Assembly: GCF_005116645.1 (NCBI RefSeq) | Contig: NZ_SWCM01000013.1 | Location: forward strand, 81,340 to 145,339 | Source: Desulfopila sp. IMCC35006 | Lineage (GTDB): Bacteria > Desulfobacterota > Desulfobulbia > Desulfobulbales > Desulfocapsaceae | DNA length: 64,000 nucleotides | Direction of reading: 5' to 3' | Shown here: positions 46,930-54,511 of the stretch, piece after piece | Numbering within the stretch: position 1 is the first letter of the stretch | Layout: every line of letters begins with the position of its first letter | Made by a program: the position numbers and the translations under genes | The notes under the pieces: model-generated | Database searches by the model: none | Seen by the model: only the letters and a program-made list of their open reading frames with translations | Told to the model about the DNA's origin: nothing

Positions 46930-47981
46930 TCAACTGCCTCCATCATTTTTCGGGCCGCAGCCACAACTTCCTGCGTCGTCACCAGCATTCCGCCCATGCG
47001 GTTGACCAGCTCGACCGGCACAAATTCTTTTCTGTCGAGATGGAGCAGCACATCATCCCGATACTGACCGTTGCTCAGCTCGACCACCAGGATTTTTCTG
47101 CCTTTGGCAACTTTTCGCAGCTCGTCCTGAGGAAAAGGAAAAAGTGTAAGCGGTCGGAACAGGCCGGCCTTGATGCCTTCGGCCCGCAGGGCGTCAACGG
47201 CCGAACGGGCAATCCGCGCAGAGGAACCGTAACCGGTCAGAATCAGCTCGGCATCCTCGGTACGATAGTTTTTCGCCGCGGCATCGACGCTCATCGAGGC
47301 GTATTTGGCATCGAGCAGCCAGTTGTGTTTTTCCTGAAGATCGTTCTGCAGATATATCGACGTAATAAGATTTTTCCGTGTCTTGCTGTCGGCCTGTACC
47401 GCCCACTCACTGACATCAGGAGGGGTAAAGGGGTGCTCGGGTATTTCCAGCGATTCCATGACCTGGCCGAGAACAGCATCGGTCAGGACAATAACCGGGT
47501 TGCGGTATTTATAGGCGAGTTCAAAAGCCTTGATGGTCAGATCACACATTTCCTGCACCGACGAGGGTGCCAGGACAATGGCCTTGTAGTTGCCATGGCC
47601 GCCGCCTTTTACGGCCTGATTATAATCACCCTGCTCCGGGCCGATGTTGCCCAGACCCGGGCCGGCTCTCTGCACATCAACGATCACCGCCGGCAGCTGG
47701 GCGCCGGCGAGATAGGAAATGCCTTCACACATAAGGCTCATACCCGGGCCGGAGGAGGCGGTCATCGACATCCTGCCGCTGCTGGCCGAGCCGTAAATCA
47801 TATTAATAGCGCCCGTCTCGCACTCTGCCTGCAAAAACACCTTGCCCCTCTGCGGAAAAAGGCGTGCAGCGGAATGGGCAATTTCACTTGCCGGGGTAAT
47901 CGGGTAGCCGAAATAAATCTCGCAGCCCGCATACAGAGCACCGACGGTAACGGCCTCATTTCCTTTAATGAATTTTCTCAT
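46923..47981 (-). CDS. 2-oxoacid:ferredoxin oxidoreductase alpha subunit (VorB type)
   Basis: This 352-residue alpha subunit has the pyrimidine-binding N-terminal domain (KGNEAVTVGALYAGCEIYFG, YPITPASEIA) and ASSGRMSMTASSGPGMSLM. Sequence of this type is usually annotated as 3-methyl-2-oxobutanoate (branched-chain) oxidoreductase subunit VorB; 2-oxoglutarate oxidoreductases are close relatives, so the substrate is inferred, helped by the neighbouring ilvE. Its end overlaps the beta-gamma gene. Confidence 0.9.
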   Translation of the reverse strand: MRKFIKGNEAVTVGALYAGCEIYFGYPITPASEIAHSAARLFPQRGKVFLQAECETGAINMIYGSASSGRMSMTASSGPGMSLMCEGISYLAGAQLPAVIVDVQRAGPGLGNIGPEQGDYNQAVKGGGHGNYKAIVLAPSSVQEMCDLTIKAFELAYKYRNPVIVLTDAVLGQVMESLEIPEHPFTPPDVSEWAVQADSKTRKNLITSIYLQNDLQEKHNWLLDAKYASMSVDAAAKNYRTEDAELILTGYGSSARIARSAVDALRAEGIKAGLFRPLTLFPFPQDELRKVAKGRKILVVELSNGQYRDDVLLHLDRKEFVPVELVNRMGGMLVTTQEVVAAARKMMEAVEC

Positions 47982-47987
47982 CAGCGA

Positions 47988-48227
47988 TTACTCCTTGTCC
48001 TTTTTGTACACCTCGATGGCGTAGGGTTCCGGACAATTATAGAAGCATATACCACAACCGGTACATCCTTTTCCGATATATTCTGCGGGGATATATCCCT
48101 TGCCGTTCATCTTCTCTGCAAAACGCAGACAATCCTTGGGACAAGCTTCAATACACCTGCCACAGCCTTTGCATTCGTCTATAATGATATGAGGATGTGA
48201 TTCCCCACCGTACTTGTTACAACCCAT
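47988..48227 (-). CDS. 2-oxoacid:ferredoxin oxidoreductase ferredoxin-like delta subunit
   Basis: This 79-residue protein has two [4Fe-4S] motifs ([16 protein letters not shown] and [14 protein letters not shown]), taking electrons from the TPP centre to free ferredoxin. GGAGAGCA precedes ATG 48227. It is the first gene of the six-gene minus-strand operon, six bases before the alpha gene. The divergent region 48228-48374 should hold promoters for this operon and for the alpha/beta hydrolase. Confidence 0.92.
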   Translation of the reverse strand: MGCNKYGGESHPHIIIDECKGCGRCIEACPKDCLRFAEKMNGKGYIPAEYIGKGCTGCGICFYNCPEPYAIEVYKKDKE

Positions 48228-48374
48228 TGCTCTCCTGCCCGATTATTAGGAATAGATGTGTTAGGGCAGGTCAAATTTCCCCGAAAATTTGCCAACCCTT
48301 TCCTGTAGCCCAATGAATCTATTGTATTGCTTGTTTTTTGTCTACAAATTTGGTTATTTTTTTAGATATTGAAA

Positions 48375-49193
48375 ATGATCAATTACTCAGCCGCCTGGGG
48401 ATACTCATTGCCATATCTTAACAGGAATACACTGTCAGCCGAGACCGGCCACAGGCTTTACTACCAGCTCATTGGAGGCGACGCCACGCGGCCTTATCTG
48501 GTATTTTTGCATGAAGGCCTGGGATGTGCTGCGATGTGGGCTGATTTTCCGGCAAAATTATGTGCCGCGACCGGCTGCCCGGGACTGGTTTACGACCGGC
48601 TGGGCTATGGCAGGTCCTCAGCTCTCAATCACCCACGAACAATTCATTATCTCCACCGATACGCCCTTTGCGAGCTGCCGGAGCTTGTGGGAAAAATCCT
48701 TCCGGATACCCCGTACATCCTGATCGGTCATTCCGATGGCGGCAGTATCGGTTTAATCTTCGCTGCTGAACGACCATCATTGCTGAAGGGTCTTATAACG
48801 GAGGCGGCCCATATTTTTGTCGAAGAAGAAACCCTTGCCGGAATAAAAGTTGCCAATGAGGCGTGGGCCAAAGGAAAACTTAAAGGTTTGGCAAAATATC
48901 ATGGCGATAAAACCGATTCTCTCTACCACGCATGGTCGGCAACATGGCTGTCGGACTGGTTTCAATCCTGGAACATTGAATATCTTCTGCCGAGTATCGA
49001 GGCACCCTTGCTGGTCATTCAGGGACGTGACGATCAGTATGCCTCGGCAGAACAGGCCGCCTGCATAGCCTCAAAAACTTCCGGCTATGCACATGTGGAG
49101 CTTGTTGCCAACTGTGCCCACATACCGCATATTGAGGCCCAGGCCGTTGTCTTGCAGCTTATGGCTGACTTTATCGCCCAGGTACCTCAATAA
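48375..49193 (+). CDS. Alpha/beta hydrolase
   Basis: This 272-residue protein is of the alpha/beta hydrolase fold. The nucleophile Ser is in the elbow GHSDGGSIG, the acid is likely Asp in QGRDDQYAS, and the His is in CAHIPHIE. The oxyanion-hole region is FLHEGLGCAAMW, where HEG replaces the more common HGG or HGF. No signal peptide. Substrate unknown. TTG 48369 is an alternative start; there is no strong ribosome binding site. It may be co-transcribed with tatD, 39 bases downstream. Confidence 0.85.
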   Translation: MINYSAAWGYSLPYLNRNTLSAETGHRLYYQLIGGDATRPYLVFLHEGLGCAAMWADFPAKLCAATGCPGLVYDRLGYGRSSALNHPRTIHYLHRYALCELPELVGKILPDTPYILIGHSDGGSIGLIFAAERPSLLKGLITEAAHIFVEEETLAGIKVANEAWAKGKLKGLAKYHGDKTDSLYHAWSATWLSDWFQSWNIEYLLPSIEAPLLVIQGRDDQYASAEQAACIASKTSGYAHVELVANCAHIPHIEAQAVVLQLMADFIAQVPQ

Positions 49194-49232
49194 TCCGATA
49201 TCGTACCGGAATTATCCAACGCCTTAAGACAA

Positions 49233-50012
49233 ATGGAATTAATAGACACCCACTGCCACCTCGATCTACAGGAACATTTTCAACGGTTCGAGGCAGAGCT
49301 GGCCCGCGCACATGCGGCGGGAGTTAAAACAATAATTCTGCCCGGAGTGGTGCAGGCGGGCTGGAAACGGCTCCTGCAGCTCTGCAACTGCAGCCAGGGC
49401 GTCTTCGGCGCCCCCGGCCTGCATCCACTCTATCTTGCATATCACCACCCGCATCATTTACAGGAGCTACAAGAGCTTGTCAGTGCAAACGGATCGCAAA
49501 GGGCGGTGGCGATCGGAGAAATCGGTCTTGATTACTATCCAGAAAATGTTGACCGCACGGCCCAGCAGGAGTTGTTTGAACAGCAGCTGCAAATCGCCGC
49601 AACCGCCCGGCTGCCGATCCTCCTGCACGTTCGCAAGGCGCACGACCAGGTCCTGGCGACCATTCGCAGAAAACATTTCACCCAGGGCGGGATCGTCCAT
49701 GCCTTCAGCGGCAGTTATCAACAGGCCTGTGCCTACATTAAACTTGGTTTTGGTATCGGTATCTGCGGCACGATTACCTATGACCGGGCTCAAAAAATCA
49801 GAAAAATTGCCGCACAGCTGCCGCAGGAATCGCTCGTTCTGGAAACCGACGCACCCGACATCCCCCTGGCAGGCCATCGGGGGGAAAGCAACCATCCGCA
49901 GTTTCTGCCCGAGGTACTGGAAACACTTGCGAGTCTGCGCAAAGAGCCGGGCGAAGTCACAGCCGGCTATACCTGTGCCAACGCCAGGCGCATCCTCAAT
50001 CTTGCCGACTGA
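49233..50012 (+). CDS. tatD: TatD-family metal-dependent deoxyribonuclease
   Basis: This 259-residue TIM-barrel metallohydrolase has metal ligands in IDTHCHLD (His pair), GEIGLDYY (Glu), LHVRKAHD (His), IVHAFSGS (His) and LETDAPDIP (Asp). TatD proteins act as 3'-5' DNases in DNA repair or quality control; close relatives (YcfH, YjjV) are hard to separate by eye, so the symbol is at family level. Confidence 0.88.
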   Translation: MELIDTHCHLDLQEHFQRFEAELARAHAAGVKTIILPGVVQAGWKRLLQLCNCSQGVFGAPGLHPLYLAYHHPHHLQELQELVSANGSQRAVAIGEIGLDYYPENVDRTAQQELFEQQLQIAATARLPILLHVRKAHDQVLATIRRKHFTQGGIVHAFSGSYQQACAYIKLGFGIGICGTITYDRAQKIRKIAAQLPQESLVLETDAPDIPLAGHRGESNHPQFLPEVLETLASLRKEPGEVTAGYTCANARRILNLAD

Positions 50013-50194
50013 GGAGGAGCGTTTTTATCGAACCGCACCAGGTAAAAACATAATATTTTAGACACATAGACAATCTGGGCAAATAAATTCTAATCTATTA
50101 CTTTTTTTATTTTTAAGCTTATAGTAAATGCTAGAGATATCGTCCTCGTCCGAAACAAGGTAGTCTCACTCTTGAACGTTAAAGGAGAAATTCT

Positions 50195-50491
50195 ATGCAG
50201 TCAACGACCTACAAAGACATCATCGACGGAAAGATCGCAGAATGGCAAGTCAACCTGAAAAAAATCGAAGAACAGGCCGGAAAAGCTTCTTCAGACAGCC
50301 AATCCAGATCCAGTGCCAAAGTGAAGGATCTCAAGTCGGCTATTGATTCGGCAACAGCACAGCTGCAGTCTCTCGACGCCCAGGAAACAGTGGAGAACAC
50401 CATGGCAACCAAGGATAAAATCCTCGAGATTTTTGGCTCTATCGATAAGCAATTCATCGAATTTGAGGACAAAACTCCATTCATGCTTTAA
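50195..50491 (+). CDS. Small coiled-coil protein of unknown function
   Basis: This 98-residue acidic protein is almost entirely helical: a first amphipathic helix (about 5-30, KIAEWQVNLKKIEEQAGK), a Ser-rich turn (residues 31-41), and a second helix (about 42-90). It may form an antiparallel coiled coil. There is no Cys, signal or membrane helix. AAAGGAG stands eight bases before the ATG. It is preceded by an AT-rich 180-base leader and followed by a strong hairpin, so it appears to be transcribed alone. I do not recognise the family. Confidence 0.75.
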   Translation: MQSTTYKDIIDGKIAEWQVNLKKIEEQAGKASSDSQSRSSAKVKDLKSAIDSATAQLQSLDAQETVENTMATKDKILEIFGSIDKQFIEFEDKTPFML

Positions 50492-50572
50492 GAGAGTCCT
50501 CGCAGCACCCATGCAAAACGCAACTTTTACTCTGCCTCGTTCTGCCCCGGCGTGAGCTTGACATTGGCTCCG

Positions 50573-50629
50573 CCTGAGGTGTTCCGGGGATGGTGTCACT
50601 CACTGCATCCACCCCCGGAACACCTCAGG
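50573..50629. terminator. Long hairpin downstream of the coiled-coil gene
   Basis: CCTGAGGTGTTCCGGGG (50573-50589) pairs over 17 bp with CCCCGGAACACCTCAGG (50613-50629). The loop can add GGATG/CATCC pairing. It is probably the terminator of the coiled-coil gene; the T content after it is modest (ACAGTTTTCAT). Confidence 0.7.
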
Positions 50630-50734
50630 ACAGTTTTCATTCCCCGACTCTTTTCTCCCAGCCTCCCTTCTTTCGTGAACGTCCGGGATTGATTGCCCCG
50701 ATCAAGTTCGTATTAATCAATGACATCCAGATAT

Positions 50735-50804
50735 CCTTTGATATAATGTCGCCTCACGCCCTGATTCAGGAGCTGAACATCAGGGGTAATCAGAATATCA
50801 AAGG
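50735..50804 (+). promoter_or_regulatory. Leader hairpin sequestering the MFS ribosome binding site
   Basis: CCTTTGATAT (50735-50744) pairs perfectly with ATATCAAAGG (50795-50804), whose end forms the Shine-Dalgarno AAAGGA of the MFS gene (start 50815). Inside it, CCCTGAT (50759-50765) can pair with ATCAGGG (50779-50785). This is the layout of a translational switch, for example a thermosensor or ligand-responsive leader. No known riboswitch class is recognised. Confidence 0.55.
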
Positions 50805-50814
50805 AACAAGAACC

Positions 50815-52143
50815 ATGCAGGATATTTCTCTGTCCAACAAAGAATCTCGAATACTGAGTTTTGCTGTTGCCAAGTGGTCGATTTTTACCGTCCTCATTCT
50901 CACCTACATCCTCGTCTATTTTCACCGTATGGCACCTGGGGTCGTGTCCGAATATCTGATGGGAGCCTTGCAGATAACCGGTACCCAGCTCGGCACCCTG
51001 TCAGCCATCTATTTTTTTGTCTATGCCTGCATGCAGATTCCTTCAGGGGTAATTGCCGACACCCTTGGTACCAGGACCTCAATAGTCTGCGGCAACCTGG
51101 TTGCCGGTGCAGGTTCTATAGTCTTTGGCATGGCCGGCAGTTTCGCTATGGCATGTGCGGGTCGCTTCCTGGTCGGCCTTGGCGTTTCCGTGGTCTTTAT
51201 CGCCATCATGAAAAGCAACTCGGTCTGGTTTTCCGAAAGGGTCTTCGGTTTTATGAGCGGCCTCACCCTGCTCATCGGCAACCTCGGTTCCGTGCTGGCC
51301 GCAGCCCCGCTGTCCGCCCTTCTGACCATATTTGCCTGGCGGACAGTCTTTATAGCAATTGGCTGTCTGTCGCTTCTTCTGGCACTGCTTGGTTTTCTGA
51401 TTGTCAGAAACCGGCCTGAGGACCTTGGCTATGCCGGCCCGGATTGGCAGGTCCAGACACAGCATGCGGCTCTTCACTCCAGCTGGCTGAAAAACCTTGC
51501 CTCGGTTGTCTCGGTTCTCCGTCTCTGGCCGGGGTTCTGGGTGCAGTTCGGCATGATCGGAGGACTCTATTCTTTTATGGGGCTTTGGGGGATTCCGTAC
51601 CTGCGGGACGTACATGGACTGGACAGGGCGTATGCGGCGAATCATATGACGGCCATGCTGCTCTCTTTTGCTTTCGGCGCTCTGTTTTTTGGCTGGTTCT
51701 CCGATCGGATCGGCAGGCGCAAACCCATCCTTGTCGCCTGTGTTCTGGGCTATACCCTCTCCTGGATATTGCTGGTGTACGCGTCCTGGACCCCCGGCAT
51801 CTTAGGCTTTCTGCTTTTTGGGGGAATGGGTTTCGCCGGCTCGGGCTTTGTCCTCACTTTTGCCGCGGCAAAAGAGATCATTCATCCCAAGCTCTCGGGG
51901 ATGGCGGTAAGCGTGGTCAATTCCGGCTGTTTTATCGGCACCGCGCTGATGCAGCCTCTTTTTGGCTATATCGCCGATTTATCATGGGATGGTACGATGA
52001 CCAATGGTATCCGCGTCTACTCCGAGACCGAATATTTCCATGGTTTTTTATTGATGCTCTTCTTTGCCGCAATCGCCGTTGCCGGCTCTTTCAGAGTGCG
52101 TGAGACCTATTGCCGCAATGTTTTTACTGCACGATGTGAGTAA
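50815..52143 (+). CDS. MFS transporter
   Basis: This 442-residue major facilitator permease has 12 predicted helices. The inter-helix motif after helix 2 is GVIADTLGTRTS, and the equivalent in the second half is GWFSDRIGRRKP. The start of helix 1 (LTYILVYFHRMAPGVVSEYL) resembles anion:cation symporter or sugar-phosphate permease branches. ATG 50815 follows AAAGGA; the frame is open to 50590, but that is leader. Substrate unknown. Confidence 0.85.
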   Translation: MQDISLSNKESRILSFAVAKWSIFTVLILTYILVYFHRMAPGVVSEYLMGALQITGTQLGTLSAIYFFVYACMQIPSGVIADTLGTRTSIVCGNLVAGAGSIVFGMAGSFAMACAGRFLVGLGVSVVFIAIMKSNSVWFSERVFGFMSGLTLLIGNLGSVLAAAPLSALLTIFAWRTVFIAIGCLSLLLALLGFLIVRNRPEDLGYAGPDWQVQTQHAALHSSWLKNLASVVSVLRLWPGFWVQFGMIGGLYSFMGLWGIPYLRDVHGLDRAYAANHMTAMLLSFAFGALFFGWFSDRIGRRKPILVACVLGYTLSWILLVYASWTPGILGFLLFGGMGFAGSGFVLTFAAAKEIIHPKLSGMAVSVVNSGCFIGTALMQPLFGYIADLSWDGTMTNGIRVYSETEYFHGFLLMLFFAAIAVAGSFRVRETYCRNVFTARCE

Positions 52144-53058
52144 AATAGAAAATCATACTAAACGATCATTTGAAGATCATTATTTACCCACCATGAACCT
52201 TCCCAAGCATAGAGGGTGAGCTGACGTTTTTCTGCACCAGCCACCTGAAGAAATATCTCTGTTGTCTCGGGTCTGAGTGGCACATCAGTCTGGAAAAAAT
52301 ATGCAGCAGTAAGGGTTTTCGTACTAAAACCCCATCGCAACCCCAAAATTTTGGCGTCATCCTTTGCCAGTTCCCTGTATACCTTTGCTCCCTGCTCTCT
52401 TCATAACGCACTGCACACGTCGGTCATGTCGGTCTGCTCATTGACCCAAAAGGGCTCCGCACCTCTTTCCGACGTTTCTGAATTACCCTTATACCGAAAA
52501 CAAGATCAAGATTTTCAACGAAATTCGGAGGAACTGGAACCGTTCTGTATAGATGTTACGTGCTCCCGCACCTTCCGCCCTTCTCCCTTTTCTTAAGGGT
52601 CCTGAAGGCAAGAGACTGTTCCTCAATTAAGATCGGACCAGGGGTGAGCCCAAATACCTCAGCAGAACACAAAGCAGCATTTTGTATTTCGCATGATGGC
52701 TCAGTAACATCTGATGTCCCGCAGTTAGTGAGGGCTAATACCAAATTTAGTGGATGATGCAAAGAATCTGGATTCGTATAAATGAGCATGAGAAAATTTG
52801 GTCAGCAATCATTCTTTTCCTTGACAATAGCCTCAAACCCATTTTATATAGCTATAGAAAAGCTATTTAATGGCTGTTTTGTGACTTTTAATCGGTTTAA
52901 AATTAGTTCTTCAGGTTACGGTGTGGCTACAGAGAATCAGCTCAAAGGGATGAAAGAAAGAGCGCGTCGAATTTTTAACGAGAAGGAGATTGGATAGAGA
53001 TTTTTTCGAGGATGATTGACAGAATTGGCAGATCTACAAAACTGGAGGGTGGATAAAG
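52144..53058. other. Gene-poor region with possible gene remnants
   Basis: These 915 bases have no confident gene. On the minus strand, 52158 to about 52400 keeps an open frame (LAKDDAKILGLRWGFSTKTL, ending VNNDLQMIV) with protein-like composition but no start codon with a ribosome site. On the plus strand, 52560-52757 reads SSIKIGPGVSPNTSAEHKAA, and 52782-52997 ends in NQLKGMKERARRIFNEKEI. These look like pieces of decayed genes, none identifiable. The right part holds a promoter for the downstream cluster. Base composition is more AT-rich than to the left. Confidence 0.4.
52821..52866 (+). promoter_or_regulatory. Sigma70-type promoter with overlapping palindrome
   Basis: A consensus -35 TTGACA (52821-52826) is followed after 18 bases by TATATA (52845-52850). 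The perfect palindrome TATAGCTATA (52847-52856) and the inverted pair ATAGCT/AGCTAT (52848-52853, 52861-52866) overlap the -10 and predicted start of transcription, as a repressor site would. It would drive the MFS-Etf cluster, with a leader of about 200 bases. Confidence 0.5.
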
Positions 53059-54435
53059 ATGACCAGCAGGACAATAACCATTAGGGAAATTTTTGATGAT
53101 ATTCCCATTACTCCGTATCAGTACCGAGTCGGTATACTGTGTATTCTTGTCACCTTTCTAGACGGTTTTGACCTGACGGTTATTGGGGTTGCTTTACCTA
53201 AAATCGCAGAATATCTCAATACCTCACCAAGCTCCCTGGGATTTGCCCTGGCAGTGGGGCAATTTGGACCGCTGGTCGGAGCGATATGTTTAGGTATGCT
53301 TGCCGATCGATTTGGCAGGAAGTGGATGTTGTTTTTTTCTGCCCTGATTTTTGGAACCTTTACCCTGCTAACTCCTTTTATCACTACAGTAGAGCAGTTA
53401 GGGATGTATCGTTTTCTTGCAGGAATCGGTTTGGGTGGTGCTATTCCTAATGCACTGGCAATCGCCTCGGAATATGCACCGAAACGGGCTCGAAGCTTTA
53501 TTGTTTCGACAATGTATGCTGGCATGCCCGCCGGGGCAATGTCTGGTGGTCTTTTGGCTGCCTACTGTATCCCTGAATTTGGTTGGCGATCACTCTTTTT
53601 CATAGGAGGCTTGGCTCCCATCATTTTGAGTGTTTTTGTTGCGCTGGCTCTTCCCGAATCTTTGGAATTTCTGGTATCACGCAATAGAAAAAATGACAGA
53701 AAAAGAGCACTAAAAATTATAGCTTGCATAGCACCCTCGCTCACAACCACCGAGAATGTCCAGTTTGTTACTACAGAGAAAATCGTCGCCGGTGCGCCTG
53801 TAAAAAGGCTTTTTACAGAAGGGCGTGCTTTCACCACTCTGCTGTTATGGATAGTTTGCAGCGCAGCACTTTATCTGCTCTGGATACTCAATACCTGGGC
53901 ACCAACCCTGTTGCGCAATAGCGGCGCGACAGTTCAGCAGTATAGCTTCGCCTATTCTCTCCTTTGTTTTGGAGCCGTCATATCTTCCCTCTTCATTGGT
54001 CGAACAATGGATCGACATAACCCGTTTCGGATTCTGCAGATTGGTTTCGTTCTGGCTGCTCTAAGTCTTGTTGCCTTTGGTGTGGGAGCGAGCAGTGGTT
54101 CTTTTATGGTCATCGCTATTTTATCAGTAGTCTGCGGCATATGCATAAATGGCAGTCAAACCGGAACACTCGCTGTTGCTACCCTCTCTTATCCTGCAGA
54201 TATTCGTGCTACTGCGATCGGCTGGACCTACGCCGTAGCTAAAATTGGTGCGATGCTTGCCCCGTTAGTTGGCGGGGTCATGCTGAGCAGAAATTGGAGC
54301 GTCAGTCAGATTTGCAGTGCTAACGCCCTGGTTGGATTATTTACTGCGGGGGTCCTTGTTATCCTGCAAAAGCGAGTTTTCAAAGTTAACTGGATAAAGA
54401 AAAATAGCCTGGTAACCGCCACAGAATTTGAATGA
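53059..54435 (+). CDS. MFS transporter of the aromatic acid:H+ symporter type
   Basis: This 458-residue transporter has 12 helices. Its N-terminal pattern (PITPYQYRVGILCILVTFLD, then GFDLTVIGVALPKI) and the loop motif GMLADRFGRKWM match the AAHS family (BenK/PcaK-like), which imports aromatic or related carboxylic acids with protons. GGAGGG lies nine bases before the ATG. It is the first gene of a plus-strand catabolic cluster and is therefore the probable importer of its substrate. Confidence 0.85.
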   Translation: MTSRTITIREIFDDIPITPYQYRVGILCILVTFLDGFDLTVIGVALPKIAEYLNTSPSSLGFALAVGQFGPLVGAICLGMLADRFGRKWMLFFSALIFGTFTLLTPFITTVEQLGMYRFLAGIGLGGAIPNALAIASEYAPKRARSFIVSTMYAGMPAGAMSGGLLAAYCIPEFGWRSLFFIGGLAPIILSVFVALALPESLEFLVSRNRKNDRKRALKIIACIAPSLTTTENVQFVTTEKIVAGAPVKRLFTEGRAFTTLLLWIVCSAALYLLWILNTWAPTLLRNSGATVQQYSFAYSLLCFGAVISSLFIGRTMDRHNPFRILQIGFVLAALSLVAFGVGASSGSFMVIAILSVVCGICINGSQTGTLAVATLSYPADIRATAIGWTYAVAKIGAMLAPLVGGVMLSRNWSVSQICSANALVGLFTAGVLVILQKRVFKVNWIKKNSLVTATEFE

Positions 54436-54511
54436 CAATTTTGCTTTAATTAGAGAGGAAAAGTAAAGGCCAATCAACATAATCGACACACATCTGAAAA
54501 TGAGGAATGCG

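Larger units (their letters stand above)
50492..50814. other. Intergenic region with two structured elements
   Basis: These 323 bases lie between the coiled-coil gene and the MFS gene. They hold the hairpin at 50573-50629 and the ribosome-site hairpin at 50735-50804. The frame upstream of the MFS start is open to 50590 but passes through both hairpins and has no protein-like composition. Confidence 0.7.

Noticed and set aside
47040..48200. 386-residue plus-strand open frame opposite the alpha subunit gene
   Set aside because: It is antisense to a clearly conserved oxidoreductase subunit and ferredoxin gene; its length reflects codon bias.
52782..52997. 71-residue ORF before the aromatic-acid MFS gene
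   Set aside because: The best promoter for the cluster (52821-52850) lies inside it, and no ribosome site precedes its start; the C-terminal part may be a remnant.
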